Part shown: piece by piece, positions 11,823-23,279 of the stretch
How the letters are laid out: each line of letters starts with the position of its first letter
Position numbering within the stretch: the first letter of the stretch is position 1
From: Eustoma russellianum
Taxonomy: Eukaryota > Streptophyta > Magnoliopsida > Gentianales > Gentianaceae
Direction: 5' to 3'
Assembly (NCBI GenBank): GCA_036186865.1
Contig: AP025047.1
Span: 27,971,593-28,035,592 of the forward strand
DNA length: 64,000 bases
Program-made: the position numbers and the translations under genes
The notes under the pieces: generated by a model
What the model saw: only the letters and a program-made list of their open reading frames with translations
What the model was told of the DNA's origin: nothing
Database searches by the model: none

Positions 11823-12683
11823 GGGGATGAGGAGCTTCGTCAAAGCAAGCGTGTCAGAATGCCAACTTCGTTTGGACCGGACTTTCTAACCTATATGGTA
11901 GAAAATGAGCTAAGGAACTTTTCCAAGGCCATCTCAACTCCAGAAGCTATATTCTGGAAAGAGGCAATTAACAGTGAGATAGACTCGATTCTTCAAAATC
12001 ACACTTGTGAGTTGGTTGCAAGTGGATTTTCAAAAAAGAAACTGAAAGAGGATAGGTCCATTGAAAAGTATAAAGCCAGGTTGGTAGCTAAAGGCTATAG
12101 ACAAAAAGAAGGTTTTGACTTTTTTGACACCTACTCACCAGTAAAGGATAACTTCTATAAGGGTGCTAGTTGCTATTGCTACAGTCTATAACATGGAAAT
12201 CCATCAGATGAATGTGAATACTGCTTTTCTGAATGCTAAGTTGGATGAAGAAATCTATATAGAACAACCCAAAGGATTTGTGGTCCCAGGACAAGAGTCG
12301 AAAGTTTGTAGACTTGTTAAGTCGTTGTACAGACTTAAGCAAGCTCCTAAATAGTGGCTCTTGAAATTTGATCAAGCTATGCTAGCTAATGGTTTCAAGA
12401 TCAATGAATGTGATAAGTATGTCTACATTAAGAGCACACAGAATGCATATGTGATAGTATGTCTCTATGTAGACGACATGCTAATCATAGGGAGTACTAG
12501 GGACATCATCTTAAACATAAAGAAGATGTTGACGAGAAACTTCGATATGAAGGATATGTGAGTTGCCAATGTTATTCTAGGAATTAAAATTTCTAGGATA
12601 ACCGAAGGACTCGTATTGTCACAAACTCACTATATTGAGTATGTTCTAAAACGGTTCAATATGGTTGATATGATACCAGTAAA
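11823..12683 (+). pseudogene. Ty1/copia pol fragment: reverse transcriptase, first part (copia A)
   Basis: After a DEELRQSKRVR linker the frame reads FGPDFLTYMVEN and KYKARLVAKGYRQKEGFDFF, the start of the copia RT domain. It then shifts frame near 12150-12160 and continues with HQMNVNTAFLNAKLDEEIYI, YRLKQAP and the catalytic CLYVDDMLIIG block (about 12450). Stops interrupt the frame at 12352 (TAG, probably from CAG) and 12559 (TGA, probably from GGA). Integrase and gag are absent, lost to the gap or deleted. The reading resumes at 15369 after a solo LTR insertion. It resembles Tork-type elements; the lineage is an inference. Confidence 0.85.
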
Positions 12684-15363
12684 TGTTGAGAAAAAGTGTT
12701 TGAATGATTTATAAATGCATGATTTAAATAGTACGAGTTTACAAAATGCATGACAAAATTATTACTTGATACGTTTTTGTGATATACATGCTTTTATATG
12801 TTTTATATATATTGTTGCCGTACTAATAATCCATGAAGCGTTAAAGCTTACATCATATGGCAAATATTTGTTGTCTTTGAACTATTTTCAGGTGCCACAA
12901 TTAATGAACTAAACTAGTTCATTAAGTGAAGTACTTAAGTTAATGAACTAACTAATTCATTAAATGGAGATATATTTGGACAAAACTTTAAGGCAACAAA
13001 TTTGGAAATGGAAAGTCTCCTTCCTACTCCTCTCACACGCCCCATTGTATTTATTATATATAAATATTCAGATTTTTATAAAGGCACAATACACACATAT
13101 TCTGACATACTACCGACACGTTACATATATTACAAACGAACGTCAATGTCACACCACTATATACACCTCATATTTATGAGTATATTCAGGTCTTATATAA
13201 TATGATATAAGTCATGGTGATGACAAAATTATAACGACACGTTAAATGTTATAAACCGAAAATTGTCGTATTGGGTGACTACCTAAACTTCGCCAACGTA
13301 TCACGTACTTGCCATATAAACATGGTCAGCCTATATACTTCAAAAATATCTAAAAAATTCGTGGCTAACATTTTAAATTCATTCACTAAACCATTCTATG
13401 TTGGCACACACAAATCATCCACAATTTAGGCCAAATTGTGGAGATTTCAAATTCAATTTTTTAGCACATGGGGCGTCTCTTAATCAGAAATTAGATCTGA
13501 ATATCTACTTTACTTTGTGTACATTATGTGTGACATAATATATATGAAATGTGCAAAAAGTTCGAATTTAACCGGAGAAAAATCGCATAATCAACGAAAG
13601 TCGAAAATTCGGTTTTCTACGAACACAACGCATGGAACGGCATGAGTTGTAATATGTATCTAGATACTTTATACACATTCAAGACATGTTAAAGTGTTCT
13701 AGACAATTCAAATTAGGGCTGATTGGAATTTACCATATATGTGTAATTATTGTGCATTATTTGACAAAGTTTACTAAAATGAAATTCAGCACATGTACAA
13801 GTCTTCTCACACGCCATTTGCAGCCTTGATGGAGCCTATGTGGAGCTTAGTTGGTATCTTAATTGGTGAAGAATATCCCACACAAGGTTAGTGACATAAA
13901 AGAGGGAACTACACAAGGTAACAATTCAAAAGAGTTCACATTAGACACATGCTGAAAATTTCAGCATGTGATACTAAGGGTGGCCGATTTTTAGGTGGTT
14001 AATGGTGCTTAATTTTCTTCCCAAAATTGAAGGGATTGAATGAAGATTGTTTGGCAACATTCTGAATTCTTTTTGGCACATGTTTTGTAAGTTATTCTCA
14101 GATTTTACAGCTCATTAAGATGATGACAGGTTAGACCAATCATCAAGTGTCAAGTAAGCAAGGCCAAGTCATCCCTCCAATCATAATGTGTCAAGTGAGC
14201 AAGATGGTGTCATATCTACACAAGACAATCTTCCAAGGGTATTAAAGAGAATTCTCAAGAATAGAAGAGCCCTAAAGGGGGTTGCCACACATGCTTAAAA
14301 GGAAGAGAAGTACTACAAACAAAGTCAAGCAAGAACACATTTCTCTCAAGTGCAAAAAGATCTACTCCTTTCTTATTCTTCTTCTTCTTTTCTTTCTTCT
14401 TCTTCTTCTCTCAAGCCTATTGTTCATATATTCTAAATATTGTATAGGCTTTGAACATACCCCCAAAACACGTCCATTGTTGTAAAAGGTTGATCAAGGT
14501 ATGATCAAACCTTCATTCGATCGGTGGTGGTGTCCGTGATTTGTTTGCTCGATTGTATTGTTTGTAAAGGGGTGGAGTTGGTGTGTAACTCCAGTCATCC
14601 TTTTGGTAAGGTGTTTTTGGTATTTGGTGATAATCGAGGAAGGTGTCCTCGAAGACTTGAGTAGGTTGTTTTAACCGAACCAGTATAAAATTCTCGGTGT
14701 TCTTACTTTCCAGCACTTTACTTTCAGTTTCCTGTTTTCCGCATCGTTTTCATTACAACATTAAAAATAGCAAACGATTTTCAAAAATCATAAAACTTTG
14801 CAGAAAGATAGACACACATCCTAGCTTTCATTTGGTGCAAGTTTCAACTTATTTGGATAAGTATAAGTCAGTCAAACATGAATAGTTCTGGACTAGTGCG
14901 ATCTGTTTTTCAGATTTGCAAATTGAGAACATCAACGTAGTTGACTTACTTTCCAAAGGAATTTTCAAAAACTTTTTCAACCCATTATAATACATATTGT
15001 GAGGGGATTTTCATTTAATTTTCAGACCATTTGGAGTCTCCAATTAATCGGAATAAAATTTTCAAGTAGGAGTACGGTTTCTGACAGATTCACACAATCT
15101 AACCAAGAACTCACTTTTAAAGGGTTAGGGGTAGATTTTTATTCTGAAATTTTTATGAGATACTTATGACATCTGAGAGTTCATTCAAACCGAATTTTAT
15201 AATTTTTGAAGGTGTGTAACTAGGCCGTTTAATTATTTCAAATCAGGATCTAATAGAAACTGTTTTCAGAAGTGAAGTTTTTGGTTCAAAAAGTTTTAAA
15301 AACCAAATTTACCGCACCCACTATTCAACCCCGCCTTTCTAGTGGTGCGATACAGGTCCTACA
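12684..15363 (+). repeat. Solo LTR inserted in copia A (2680 bp, TSD GTAAA)
   Basis: The insert starts TGTTGAG and ends GGTCCTACA, with canonical TG..CA termini. It is flanked on both sides by GTAAA (12679-12683 and 15364-15368), and removing it joins the copia pol reading. No PBS, purine tract, coding domain or second copy of the terminus is visible inside. It is therefore best read as a solo LTR left by recombination between the two LTRs of a full element. The last 60 bp (ATTCAACCCCGCC..CTAGTGG..) look like the end of a SIRE/Maximus-type copia LTR. A CTT-rich stretch lies at 14370-14415. Confidence 0.85.
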
Positions 15364-15368
15364 GTAAA

Positions 15369-16113
15369 GACTCCACTCGACTTAAGTATATACTTAAGGA
15401 AGAACTGAGGCGAACCAGTAGCTCAAATGGAGTACTCGCAAGTAATTGGAAGTCTAATGTACATAAGAAATTGTACAAGACTAGACTTAGCATGCTTAGT
15501 AAACAAATTAAGCAGGTTTACAAGTAATACAAGCGATGAACATTGGAATGCTCTGAATAGAGTAATAAGATACTTAAAGTATACAGTGAATCTTGGATTA
15601 CACTACTCAAGATATCCAGTAGTATTGAAAGGCTATTGTGATACCAACTGGATATCTGATAGTAAAGATTCTAAGTCCACTAGTGGATATTTATTCACAG
15701 TTGGTGGAGGTGTTGTGTCATGGAAATCCACAAAGCAAACATGCACATCTCGTTCCATGATGGAAGCGGAATTTACAGCACTTGATAAAGCCAGGAAAGA
15801 AGCTGAATGGCTTCAAAATTTCCTGAAAGATGTGCTCTGCTGGCCTAAGCCAATCGCTCCTATCAGCATACACTGTGATAGTCAGTCGGCTATAGGAGAA
15901 GCTCAAAGCAGCATCTATAATGGCAAGTCTCGGCACATACGTCGGAGACACAAAACCATCAAGCAGTTGATCTCTAATTGTGTGATTTCCATTGATTATG
16001 TAAAATCAAAGGAGAATCTTGTGGATCCGCTTACAAAAGGCTTGCCCAGAGATCGGATCTCAATCTTGACAAACAGAATGGGACTAAAACTTATAATGCA
16101 TGAATCTTTGTAA
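15369..16113 (+). pseudogene. Ty1/copia pol fragment: end of RT plus RNase H (copia A)
   Basis: This continues the pol frame interrupted at 12683. It reads YSQVIGSLMYIRNCTRLDLA (15430 onward), then RNase H motifs GYCDTNWISDSKDSKSTSGY, SRSMMEAEFTAL and IHCDSQSAI, and ends with VDPLTKGLP and a TAA stop at 16111. A TGA stop lies just upstream of the long open stretch, so the product is not complete. The 228 residues from 15427 are otherwise open, which suggests moderate age. Confidence 0.88.
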
Positions 16114-16658
16114 CGGTAACCCAACCATGTTGACTGGAGATCCAGAATCGTAGTTCAATAGGACAACTAAGTTATGGAGTTCAGTGAGCACTTACCCATT
16201 CTATTAAATAAAAATGATGTATGCAGAGAAATGAGGGTAAGCCGAGGCTTTTAATGGTTCCTATACTTGATATGTCAAGTGGGGTATGGCAGAATACTCT
16301 TGATAGGAAACACCTATGTAAGTGTGAAGTGTGGCCGCTTCTATGAGAATTTTGTAAGGCCAAAGTTCTCTAATACACTTTCTGAAACCAGGCGGTTCAT
16401 GGCCAAAACGAACACAATCATTAGAACCAAAAAAAGGTTTTAAAGGAAATGTTGTGTGAGTACTAATGTCTAGGTTCACACTAAAGGCCGGTTAATTCAA
16501 GACATTAAGTTCACTAATTAGCCAAGTTGATCCGATAGTATATCACTAAGAAAGGTTCAAAGCTAGAAGCTACCTCTTCTGATGCAACATTTTCTTGTCT
16601 GACTTCTCGGTAGAGTCTGCATAAATACTTGCATTAATTCCCATTCATGTGGGGGATT
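16114..16658 (+). other. Untranslated 3' interior of copia A with purine tract
   Basis: Non-coding leader between the pol stop and the 3' LTR. It ends in CATGTGGGGGAT, a copia-type polypurine tract. No other feature is visible. Confidence 0.6.
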
Positions 16659-17706
16659 GTTGGAGAAATTTAAATGGGTGAATGAGAAGTTAATGCTTCA
16701 AAGTAGGGATAAAATAATTTGAAAGTCGGTTTCTTAGCTGCAATTCAAATTTGAGAATCGATTACTTAACCGTAATTTGAATTTGGAAAATCAATTACAT
16801 GACCGTAATTTAATTTTGAAAATTGGTTATTCAAATTTGAAAAGAAATTGCCTGTTATCTAATCTAACCGTGGTAATCTGATCCGACGGCTATGGTTAAA
16901 CTGTCAATTAACCACCCTAATCAAGTTTCCCCCCATAAATAGTAGCTAAGCTGACCTCTCTGGTCAAACTCACTCAGAATCCAATATTCTCCTCTCCTCG
17001 TCTCTTCTTTTTCTACCTTTTGCTCAAGTCTGAAAAGTCCAGGGCATCTTACAGGTTCGTAGAGTTCATACGCTGTAGTGCCGCTTGTCTGAACTCACTT
17101 CCGTTGTATCCTGGGAGACGATTGTTCCATACGGTTGGCCACATTATACCAGAGCAATACGTATTAAGAACAGAGTCCTGGATTCACCTTGGATCTCTGC
17201 TCAGCTGAGCTGTTGAGGTTATTGCCAAGCTGAGCTCTGCTATTGTGCTTAGAATATTCGTCGTTCTGAAGCGTTGTCTTGTAGAGCTCTACTGTTTGGC
17301 TGAGGACATTCGTTGTTCTGAAGCTTTGTCGTGCTGAGCTCTGTTCAGCTGAAACGGCTGAAAGCTCAAATTTCGTAGTTGTGCTGAAGTGCCGAGGTCG
17401 GCAGATCAGTGATTAGCCCAGAACGCAAATACAATTCGCTGACTAGACTGATCTGATCTGTATGATCAGTATGACTTTAGTTCAGCTCGGCTTCAGGGCT
17501 GATAGCACATAACCACTATACTGAAGTGCTGTTCAGTTCAGGTCGGCATGTCGGCTGACTGTTCAGAATCCAAACTCATTTGCGGTATCTGAACTATCTT
17601 GACTTAGCAGATCTATCCAGCCTACCCTGAGCTTGGCAGGTCGGCTACTGCTTTATTCCAAGAGCAAATTGTACAGAAGTCAATCTGACGTGAATTATTC
17701 CCAACA
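16659..17706 (+). repeat. 3' LTR of copia A
   Basis: It starts TGTTGGAGAAATTTAAATGG directly after the purine tract and ends TTATTCCCAACA. A TATA-like CCATAAATAGTAG lies near 16933. A diverged copy in reverse orientation is at 44569-45621 (shared GGGATAAAATAATTTGAAAG and CAGCCTACCCTGAGC), which confirms it as a dispersed LTR family. No matching 5' LTR is visible left of the gap. Confidence 0.8.
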
Positions 17707-18687
17707 TTAGTCACATAGTATAACAAGTAATACGCCAATCCAACATAGAAATGAGAGCAAGAGAGTCAGACATAATTTTCTAAATCCATAGCCAGTTTGA
17801 TATCCTACACACTGAAAGGTATTAGGAGTGAGCATTCAACATACCTAGTGCAAACTCCTAGAATTAATTAACTTATATTTACTCATAAAATTGACATTCG
17901 CAAATAACTTGTTCAATGCAAACTCCTCACCCCCACTTTCCTCATCCTTTTTGTGACCACGCGACACGTGGCAGCAAGGGAAGGTGGTGAGGCTAGATGA
18001 GGGTCACCTGCATCTAGTCTCACCACCCCCTTTGTTGCCACGTGTCGCGCGGTCATGCGTTACCGCACCCCCTTGCAGTGAGGAATTCCTATCCCGTTGA
18101 GTTTACCCTGTCTATGCTTTGTCTTAGTGTCATTACCACTATGGCAGACAGTATGAGACTCATTAATATCACCTTGACAATTTATTCCCTGGGAGGCATT
18201 ACATGTCAATCTGGCCTCATGCATAACCATCGTCAGGAGCCCATATCATCCCTCAGGTGTGCATGCTTATCCGCCTTCTTGACACCTCACACTATGGACC
18301 AATAATTTATTTGACCATTAATTGTAAAATAAATTATCTCATATCTATGGATTTGACTTGGACTCTATATCGTCACATACTTTGAAATGAGTCAACCTAA
18401 CCGTGGACCTGACGGCCCGTGCAATGTTTGTTTGGAGCTCATATCATTCCTCAAGTAGGCAATCATCTTTAACAGTTGACCCCTAGATTGGCTCATGGTT
18501 GACCTTCCTAGATTATGCATGACTTTTGATTGAGCCATGGCTATAACCCTTGTAGTGATCATCAGAGTGGTCTATAATTACTATGACTATTTATACAATA
18601 CAATAAACATGTATTACCATAAATAGTGACATCACTGTAAATGTAAAATAATCTCTAATACGCATTCCGTACATATACAACAGAATA
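17707..18687. other. Unassigned AT-rich DNA between copia A and the TAT element
   Basis: No coding similarity or clear repeat family is recognised except the hairpin at 17955-18054. The last five bases (GAATA, 18683-18687) are the left target duplication of the TAT element; the matching site resumes at 31246. This stretch and 31246-31475 were therefore contiguous before that insertion. Confidence 0.5.
17955..18054. repeat. MITE-like hairpin with G-box in both arms
   Basis: The left arm 17955-17999 (GACCACGCGACACGTGGCAG...) is the near-perfect reverse complement of 18011-18054, with an 11-nt spacer. Both arms contain CACGTG. Weak outer similarity (CCTCACCCCC against GGGGGT..GTGAGG) suggests a slightly larger element of about 150 bp. 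No target duplication could be fixed by eye. Confidence 0.7.
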
Positions 18688-19596
18688 CGATGAACCAAAA
18701 AATACCGCCTTTTAGTCAACAACAGTCAACGGTAAGATATGTGTATAAAAATGTTAAGTCCCGCAGGTCGGCCCAAAGCTCGGCAAGGTCATATATTGAC
18801 AAACAATCGTCTCGGCCAATCGGCCACAGCGCATCTCGGCCAAACGGCCGCAGCGCATCTCGGCCAAACGGCCCAGCGTATTTCGGCCTCAGCTCCATCT
18901 CAGCCTTAGCTCCATCTCGGCCTCAGTTCCATCTCGGCCGATGATAGTATGTCACGCTTGTGATGTCAACTGCGGTCATCATGATAGGCCGACCTATGCT
19001 CTCTAAAGTCGGCCACTTATGTCTCAGCAAGCCGACCCCGCGGCCCAGGCCATCCTAGGCACTTCTGAATATCTATGGAAAGCTCAGCCTTGGCTCTGGA
19101 AGTTTACCCTGAGAAATTCTACCAGGTGAAACTCCTAACCAGGTGTCCTAGGCTAGCTTACTCAGCTCAGTACAATGCCACTTGGCGAGCATGCAAGAGT
19201 AAGAGTCATCCTTGTGACCTCCTTGTGTGTCACAATTTCTGAACTCTGCTCATGCATTGGCCCAAGAAACCATATAAAAGGCAGAAAACAGGAGAGTGAA
19301 GAAGGTGGAATAAATTCACAAATTACAACAGTGACTCATCTTCCCCACGGTGAAAATAGCCATGTTTACCAGAAAACCTTCCAAATACAAACTATTACCA
19401 GTATATAAACCTCTCCATAAATGGCCTCTACTGACTTGAGTGTCGGAGGGTATTACCCGGGGTCATAGATCCCGGGTCCTCTGACCTTGTTTCTTTGTGC
19501 AGGTCGGCTTACAGTCCGCTACAAACAACTGACGGAGAATTGACGGTGTAACCCCTACATTACACTTATTGCTTGGTGATAAATTTGACATCATCA
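18688..19596 (+). repeat. 5' LTR of the TAT element (909 bp)
   Basis: It starts CGATGAACC (the 3' copy has TGATGAACC, so the first base has mutated) and ends GACATCATCA. It contains a run of CTCGGCCAATCGGCC / CTCGGCCAAACGGCC short repeats (about 18810-18945). A TATA box follows at 19273. Confidence 0.92.
19273..19280 (+). promoter_or_regulatory. Predicted TATA box of the TAT-element LTR
   Basis: TATAAAAG in the context CCATATAAAAGGCAG is conserved in the 3' LTR at 30922-30929. It would start the genomic transcript about 30 bp downstream. Confidence 0.7.
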
Positions 19597-19598
19597 AA

Positions 19599-19616
19599 TT
19601 GGCGCTAGAAGGAGGG
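19599..19616 (+). other. Primer-binding site of the TAT element
   Basis: TTGGCGCTAGAAGGAGGG begins two bases after the LTR end. The TGGCGC start is usual for TAT-type elements; I do not assign the tRNA. Confidence 0.75.
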
Positions 19617-19912
19617 CCCAAACCTCCATCAAACAAGTTTTCATAAGTTTATTGTTTAAGGATTTAAGTCAGTTCTGATGGGGAGAGCACCATTAGAAGT
19701 GTTGGGGGAGTCCTCTAATCCTCATCGTCGTAGAGATACTCATTCTGGTCATCCTGGAACAGGATTCCAGGGGGCCTGAACCGGGTACGAAAAAGGCACC
19801 AACAGTGACAGTAGATGAGCGGAATAAGGGCATGAAGTATGTAGCTGAGAACTTAGAAGTGTTTGAGGCCGTAGTGGAGCGACTCAAAGGAAAACGCCCT
19901 GAGGTCTAGGAT

Positions 19913-21056
19913 ATGGAGGAGGATCTCTACCCTCTCCATCCCAGGGAGAAGACTCAGCAGCAATCCTCTCATGGTCCCCAAGGTTTCATGGCGGATGCCA
20001 GACAGGACAGTGTCAGAGCCCCGACAGTGGAGTCGACACCTTTGCCTAGGCAGCGCCTTGGCGTAAGGCTACGATCTTTTAAAAGTGTGTGTCAAGAGGC
20101 CGAGAATCAGCCTAGGCCGAGGAGCCGTCATGAAGAACCCAAGCCAGAGTACATGAGGGTGATTCAGGAAAGTCCATTGTCGTAGGACATCGCGGAATAC
20201 CTGGCACCAGACAACTTTAAAGTGCCTAAGATGGATACTTACGACGGAACCTCAGATCCCACTGATCATCTCTTTCAATTTCAGACAGCTATGAGTTTGA
20301 AAAATGTGCCTGATCCGCTGCGATGTAAAACGTTTCCTATGTATTTGCAGGGAAAAGCCAGGAGATGGTTTCAGGAACTCCCACCACAATTAGTGGAGTA
20401 CTTTAGACAGTTAGCGCAAAAATTCAAATCTCAATTTGTTTCTAGTGCGCCTTTTATTAAAAATTCTTCACACCTGATGACCTTGAGATAGGGTCCCGAG
20501 GAATCAGTGTTGAAGTATATGCAACGTTTTTCGGATGAGTCACTGCAGGTCAGTGACCGAAATGAAGGAGTGAAAGCAGCTGCCTTCATCAATGGCCTTC
20601 GAGCAGGCCGCCTCTTCTCTCAACTGGCTGAAGAGGGACCTACATCCTTGAGGGAATGTCTGGAGAAATCTCATCAGTTTGCCCGAGGTGAAGAGGCAAA
20701 CCGATTAAAGAAAGAAGCCGAGCAGAGTTCTCGGCGAGAAGCCCGGCCCAGTTCGAAGGGAGACCGGCGTAAGGAAAAAGACCCCGCCAGACGCAGTGTG
20801 TTTGATCGCCTGGGTGGCCGAGGCAAACGAGGCAGGGAAGGTCTGCCCCTTTTAGCCTCCAAAGATAGAATCTTGACCGTGATGGAAAAGGATGGATTGA
20901 GGACGGACCCTAAACCCTTGGCAGGTCCCAGAGATAAGAGGGATCCTAAGCTGTATTGTCGATATCATGAGACGTCGGCCATGACACAGAGGATTGTCGA
21001 CAGTTAGCTCAGGCGATTCGAAAGTTGATTGAGCAAGGACATCTGAAGCAGTTTTA
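19913..21056 (+). pseudogene. gag of the TAT element
   Basis: One frame runs from 19913 to about 20970, broken by TAG stops near 20183 and 20489. It contains the capsid-type block PKMDTYDGTSDPTDHLFQF (20225), then LQGKARRWFQELP, then AAAFINGLRAGRL, the pattern of a retrotransposon Gag domain. An Arg/Lys-rich tail (about 20700-20850) suits nucleic-acid binding. Near 20970 a frameshift moves to a frame reading GHDTEDCRQLAQAIRKLIEQ, the end of a zinc-binding motif. Gag would form the particle that packages the RNA. With two stops and one shift it is not functional. Confidence 0.85.
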
Positions 21057-21401
21057 AGACCCACACTCACGTTTGCATAATCGTTTGCACTTTCGTAAAA
21101 GCCCTCAAAAAGAGAAGTGCTGACCTGAGTCCCCACCTCGGCGTCCCAGGTCGGACGATGACGAGGACCAAGACCGACGTGAAGCTGCAGCGCAGCCTCA
21201 AATCAACTCCGTGATATATACCATTGCAGGAGGGCCACCTCAGAGAGGCCAGGGGGATCCCAGCTCGTCAGGGACTTCATCTGGGCCTCCCACCAAAAAG
21301 ATGAGGTTAGCTCGGGAACTGGTTTACAGACCAGAAGACATTGTTCCACTAGATTCTAATAATACAGGGTCTGATGATAGGTTTGTGCATACATTTGGCA
21401 C

Positions 21402-23279
21402 TTGACAGAATTGTGGAAGTACGTAGAGTGTATGTGGATACCGGAAGTGCTGTAAATGTAATGTATTATAGTGTATATAAACGAGAAAATCTCACTTATT
21501 AGCCTAAGGTTTGGCCCATTACTCAGTTAGCAGCCTAACGTTGATGAAACTCACTTAACAACAACTCTTTTGCCGAAATGTCTTACTTGTAGCCAGGTGA
21601 CCGTTGACCAACCGTTGACCAGTCGTTGACTTTCTCAGACCAACCAGAAGTTGACACGTGGCGACCCTTTTTAATTAAAAAAATAAAATTGTATTTTTAA
21701 ATAAAGTGATTTAAAAGAAATTTAAAAATTCTAAAAAATTGTAAAAATTAATTAAAAAATATTTTAAAAATCGAAAAATTAGGAAATAAAATAAAACTAA
21801 AATAAAAAATTACCCACAATACCCCAGCACTCCACCCACCTATCCCCCACGCCACACCACCCCCACCCCACACCCCCACCCCCGCGCCAAAATTTTTTTT
21901 TAAAAATTTTTTTCTTACTCACTCATAATGCTCCGACCATCCGGTCCACCCCCGTGTCCCCTCCCCCACCCCCTCCTCTCGAGAATTTTTTTTTTAAATT
22001 TTTTCTAACTCACCCATAACGTCCCAACCACCCCCTGCGTCCCCTCTCCCACCCCGCACACAACCCAAAAAAATTTTAAAATTTTTTCAACTCACCCACA
22101 AAGATCCGCCCATCCCCCAGAACTCGAAACAATCCAACCCCCTAGTCCAAAAAGAAAATGACAAGGTCAGACTTCATAATTAGTTACATTTAGTTTTTGC
22201 AGGCCTATCAAATATCTCACCAGTTGATAAAAGAAATCTACATTTTTTTTGGTAATGACCTTACTCTAGTAGTTTTTTCCTTGGCTTTTACACTAAGGAA
22301 ATTGTATATTCAAAGAAAAGGATACATGTTACCCTCATCATTCTAGGCCTCTTATGCGTAAATTGATTTTAAGTGCTATATTGTCGCACCAGATGAACTG
22401 TGGAGTCGGTCAAAACGCCATTAAACGTAAAGCTTGTTTATGAAAAAGCTCATATTTCTTTTTGGACTAGGGGTTTGGATTGTTTGGGGTGCCGGGGGAT
22501 GGTCGGATCTTTGTGGATGAGTTGAAAAAAATTTAAAATTTTTTGGGTTGTGTGCGCGGGTGGGAGAGGGGACGCAGGGGTGGTTGGGACGTTATAGGTG
22601 AGTTAGAAAAAAATTTTAAAAAAAAATTCGTGAGAGGAGGGGGTGGGGGAGGGGACACAGGGGTGGACCGGGTGGTCGGAGCATTATGAGTGAGTAAGAA
22701 AAAATTTTAAAAAAAAAAATTTGGCGCGGGGGGGGGGGGTTGGGGGTGGGGTGGGGGTTGTGTGACGTGGGGAGGGGTAGGTGGGTGGAGTGCTGGGGTG
22801 TTGTGGGTAAATTTTTATTTTTTTTTTATTTTTTTCCTAATTTTTTGATTTTTAAAATATTTTTTAATTAATTTTTACAATTTTTTAGAATTTTTAAATT
22901 TCTTTTAAATCACTTTATTTAAAAATACAATTTATTTTTTTAATTAAAAGGGTCGCCACGTGTCAAATTCTGGTTGGTTTGAGAAAGTCAACGGCTGGTC
23001 AACGGTTGATCAATGGTCACCTGGCTACAAGTGAGACATTTCGGCAAAAGAGTTGTTGTTAAGTGAGTTTCATCAACGTTAGGCTGCTAACTGAGTAATG
23101 GGTCAAACCTTAGGCTAATAAGTGAGATTTTCTTGTATATAAACAGTTGGGTTTGGAAGACTCCCTATGACACCGGTGGCTTCATCTCTATACGGGTTCA
23201 CCGGTATGCCAGTTCGGCCGACAGGCATGATCGCTCTCAATGTCAGCTTTGGAAAGCCTCCCGCTTATGCTGTTTGTGA
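21402..23279 (+). pseudogene. Aspartic protease domain of the TAT element, split by a foldback transposon
   Basis: The protease active-site block VYVDTGSAVNVMY lies at about 21429-21467, preceded by a DDRFVHTFGT stretch. The frame is broken by the foldback at 21483-23134. It resumes at 23145 with LGLEDSLMTPVASSLYGFTG and PTGMIALNVSFGKPP, matching the body of TAT-type proteases. Removing the insertion and one copy of its target duplication (10-11 bp) restores continuity of the domain. The enzyme would cut the Gag-Pol precursor. Confidence 0.8.
21483..23134. mobile_element. Foldback / long-TIR MULE-like element, non-coding, ~1.65 kb
   Basis: The left arm 21483-22157 is the reverse complement of 22455-23134 (about 675 bp each), around a 297-bp spacer (22158-22454). 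Ends read GAGAAAATCTCACTTATTAG on the left and the complement of AAGAAAATCTCACTTATTAG on the right. The host sequence GTATATAAAC (10 bp, possibly 11 with a leading T) is duplicated at 21473-21482 and 23135-23144. A 10-11-bp duplication with long inverted repeats fits non-autonomous Mutator-like or foldback elements. The arms hold a C-rich/G-rich and A/T-rich core. No ORF of note lies in the spacer. Confidence 0.88.

Noticed and set aside
11546..11830. ORFs crossing 11623-11722
   Set aside because: They read through 100 N, so the frame is meaningless.
14370..14415. CTT-rich stretch as a microsatellite or regulatory element
   Set aside because: Imperfect and short; common in LTR leaders, and nothing shows a function.
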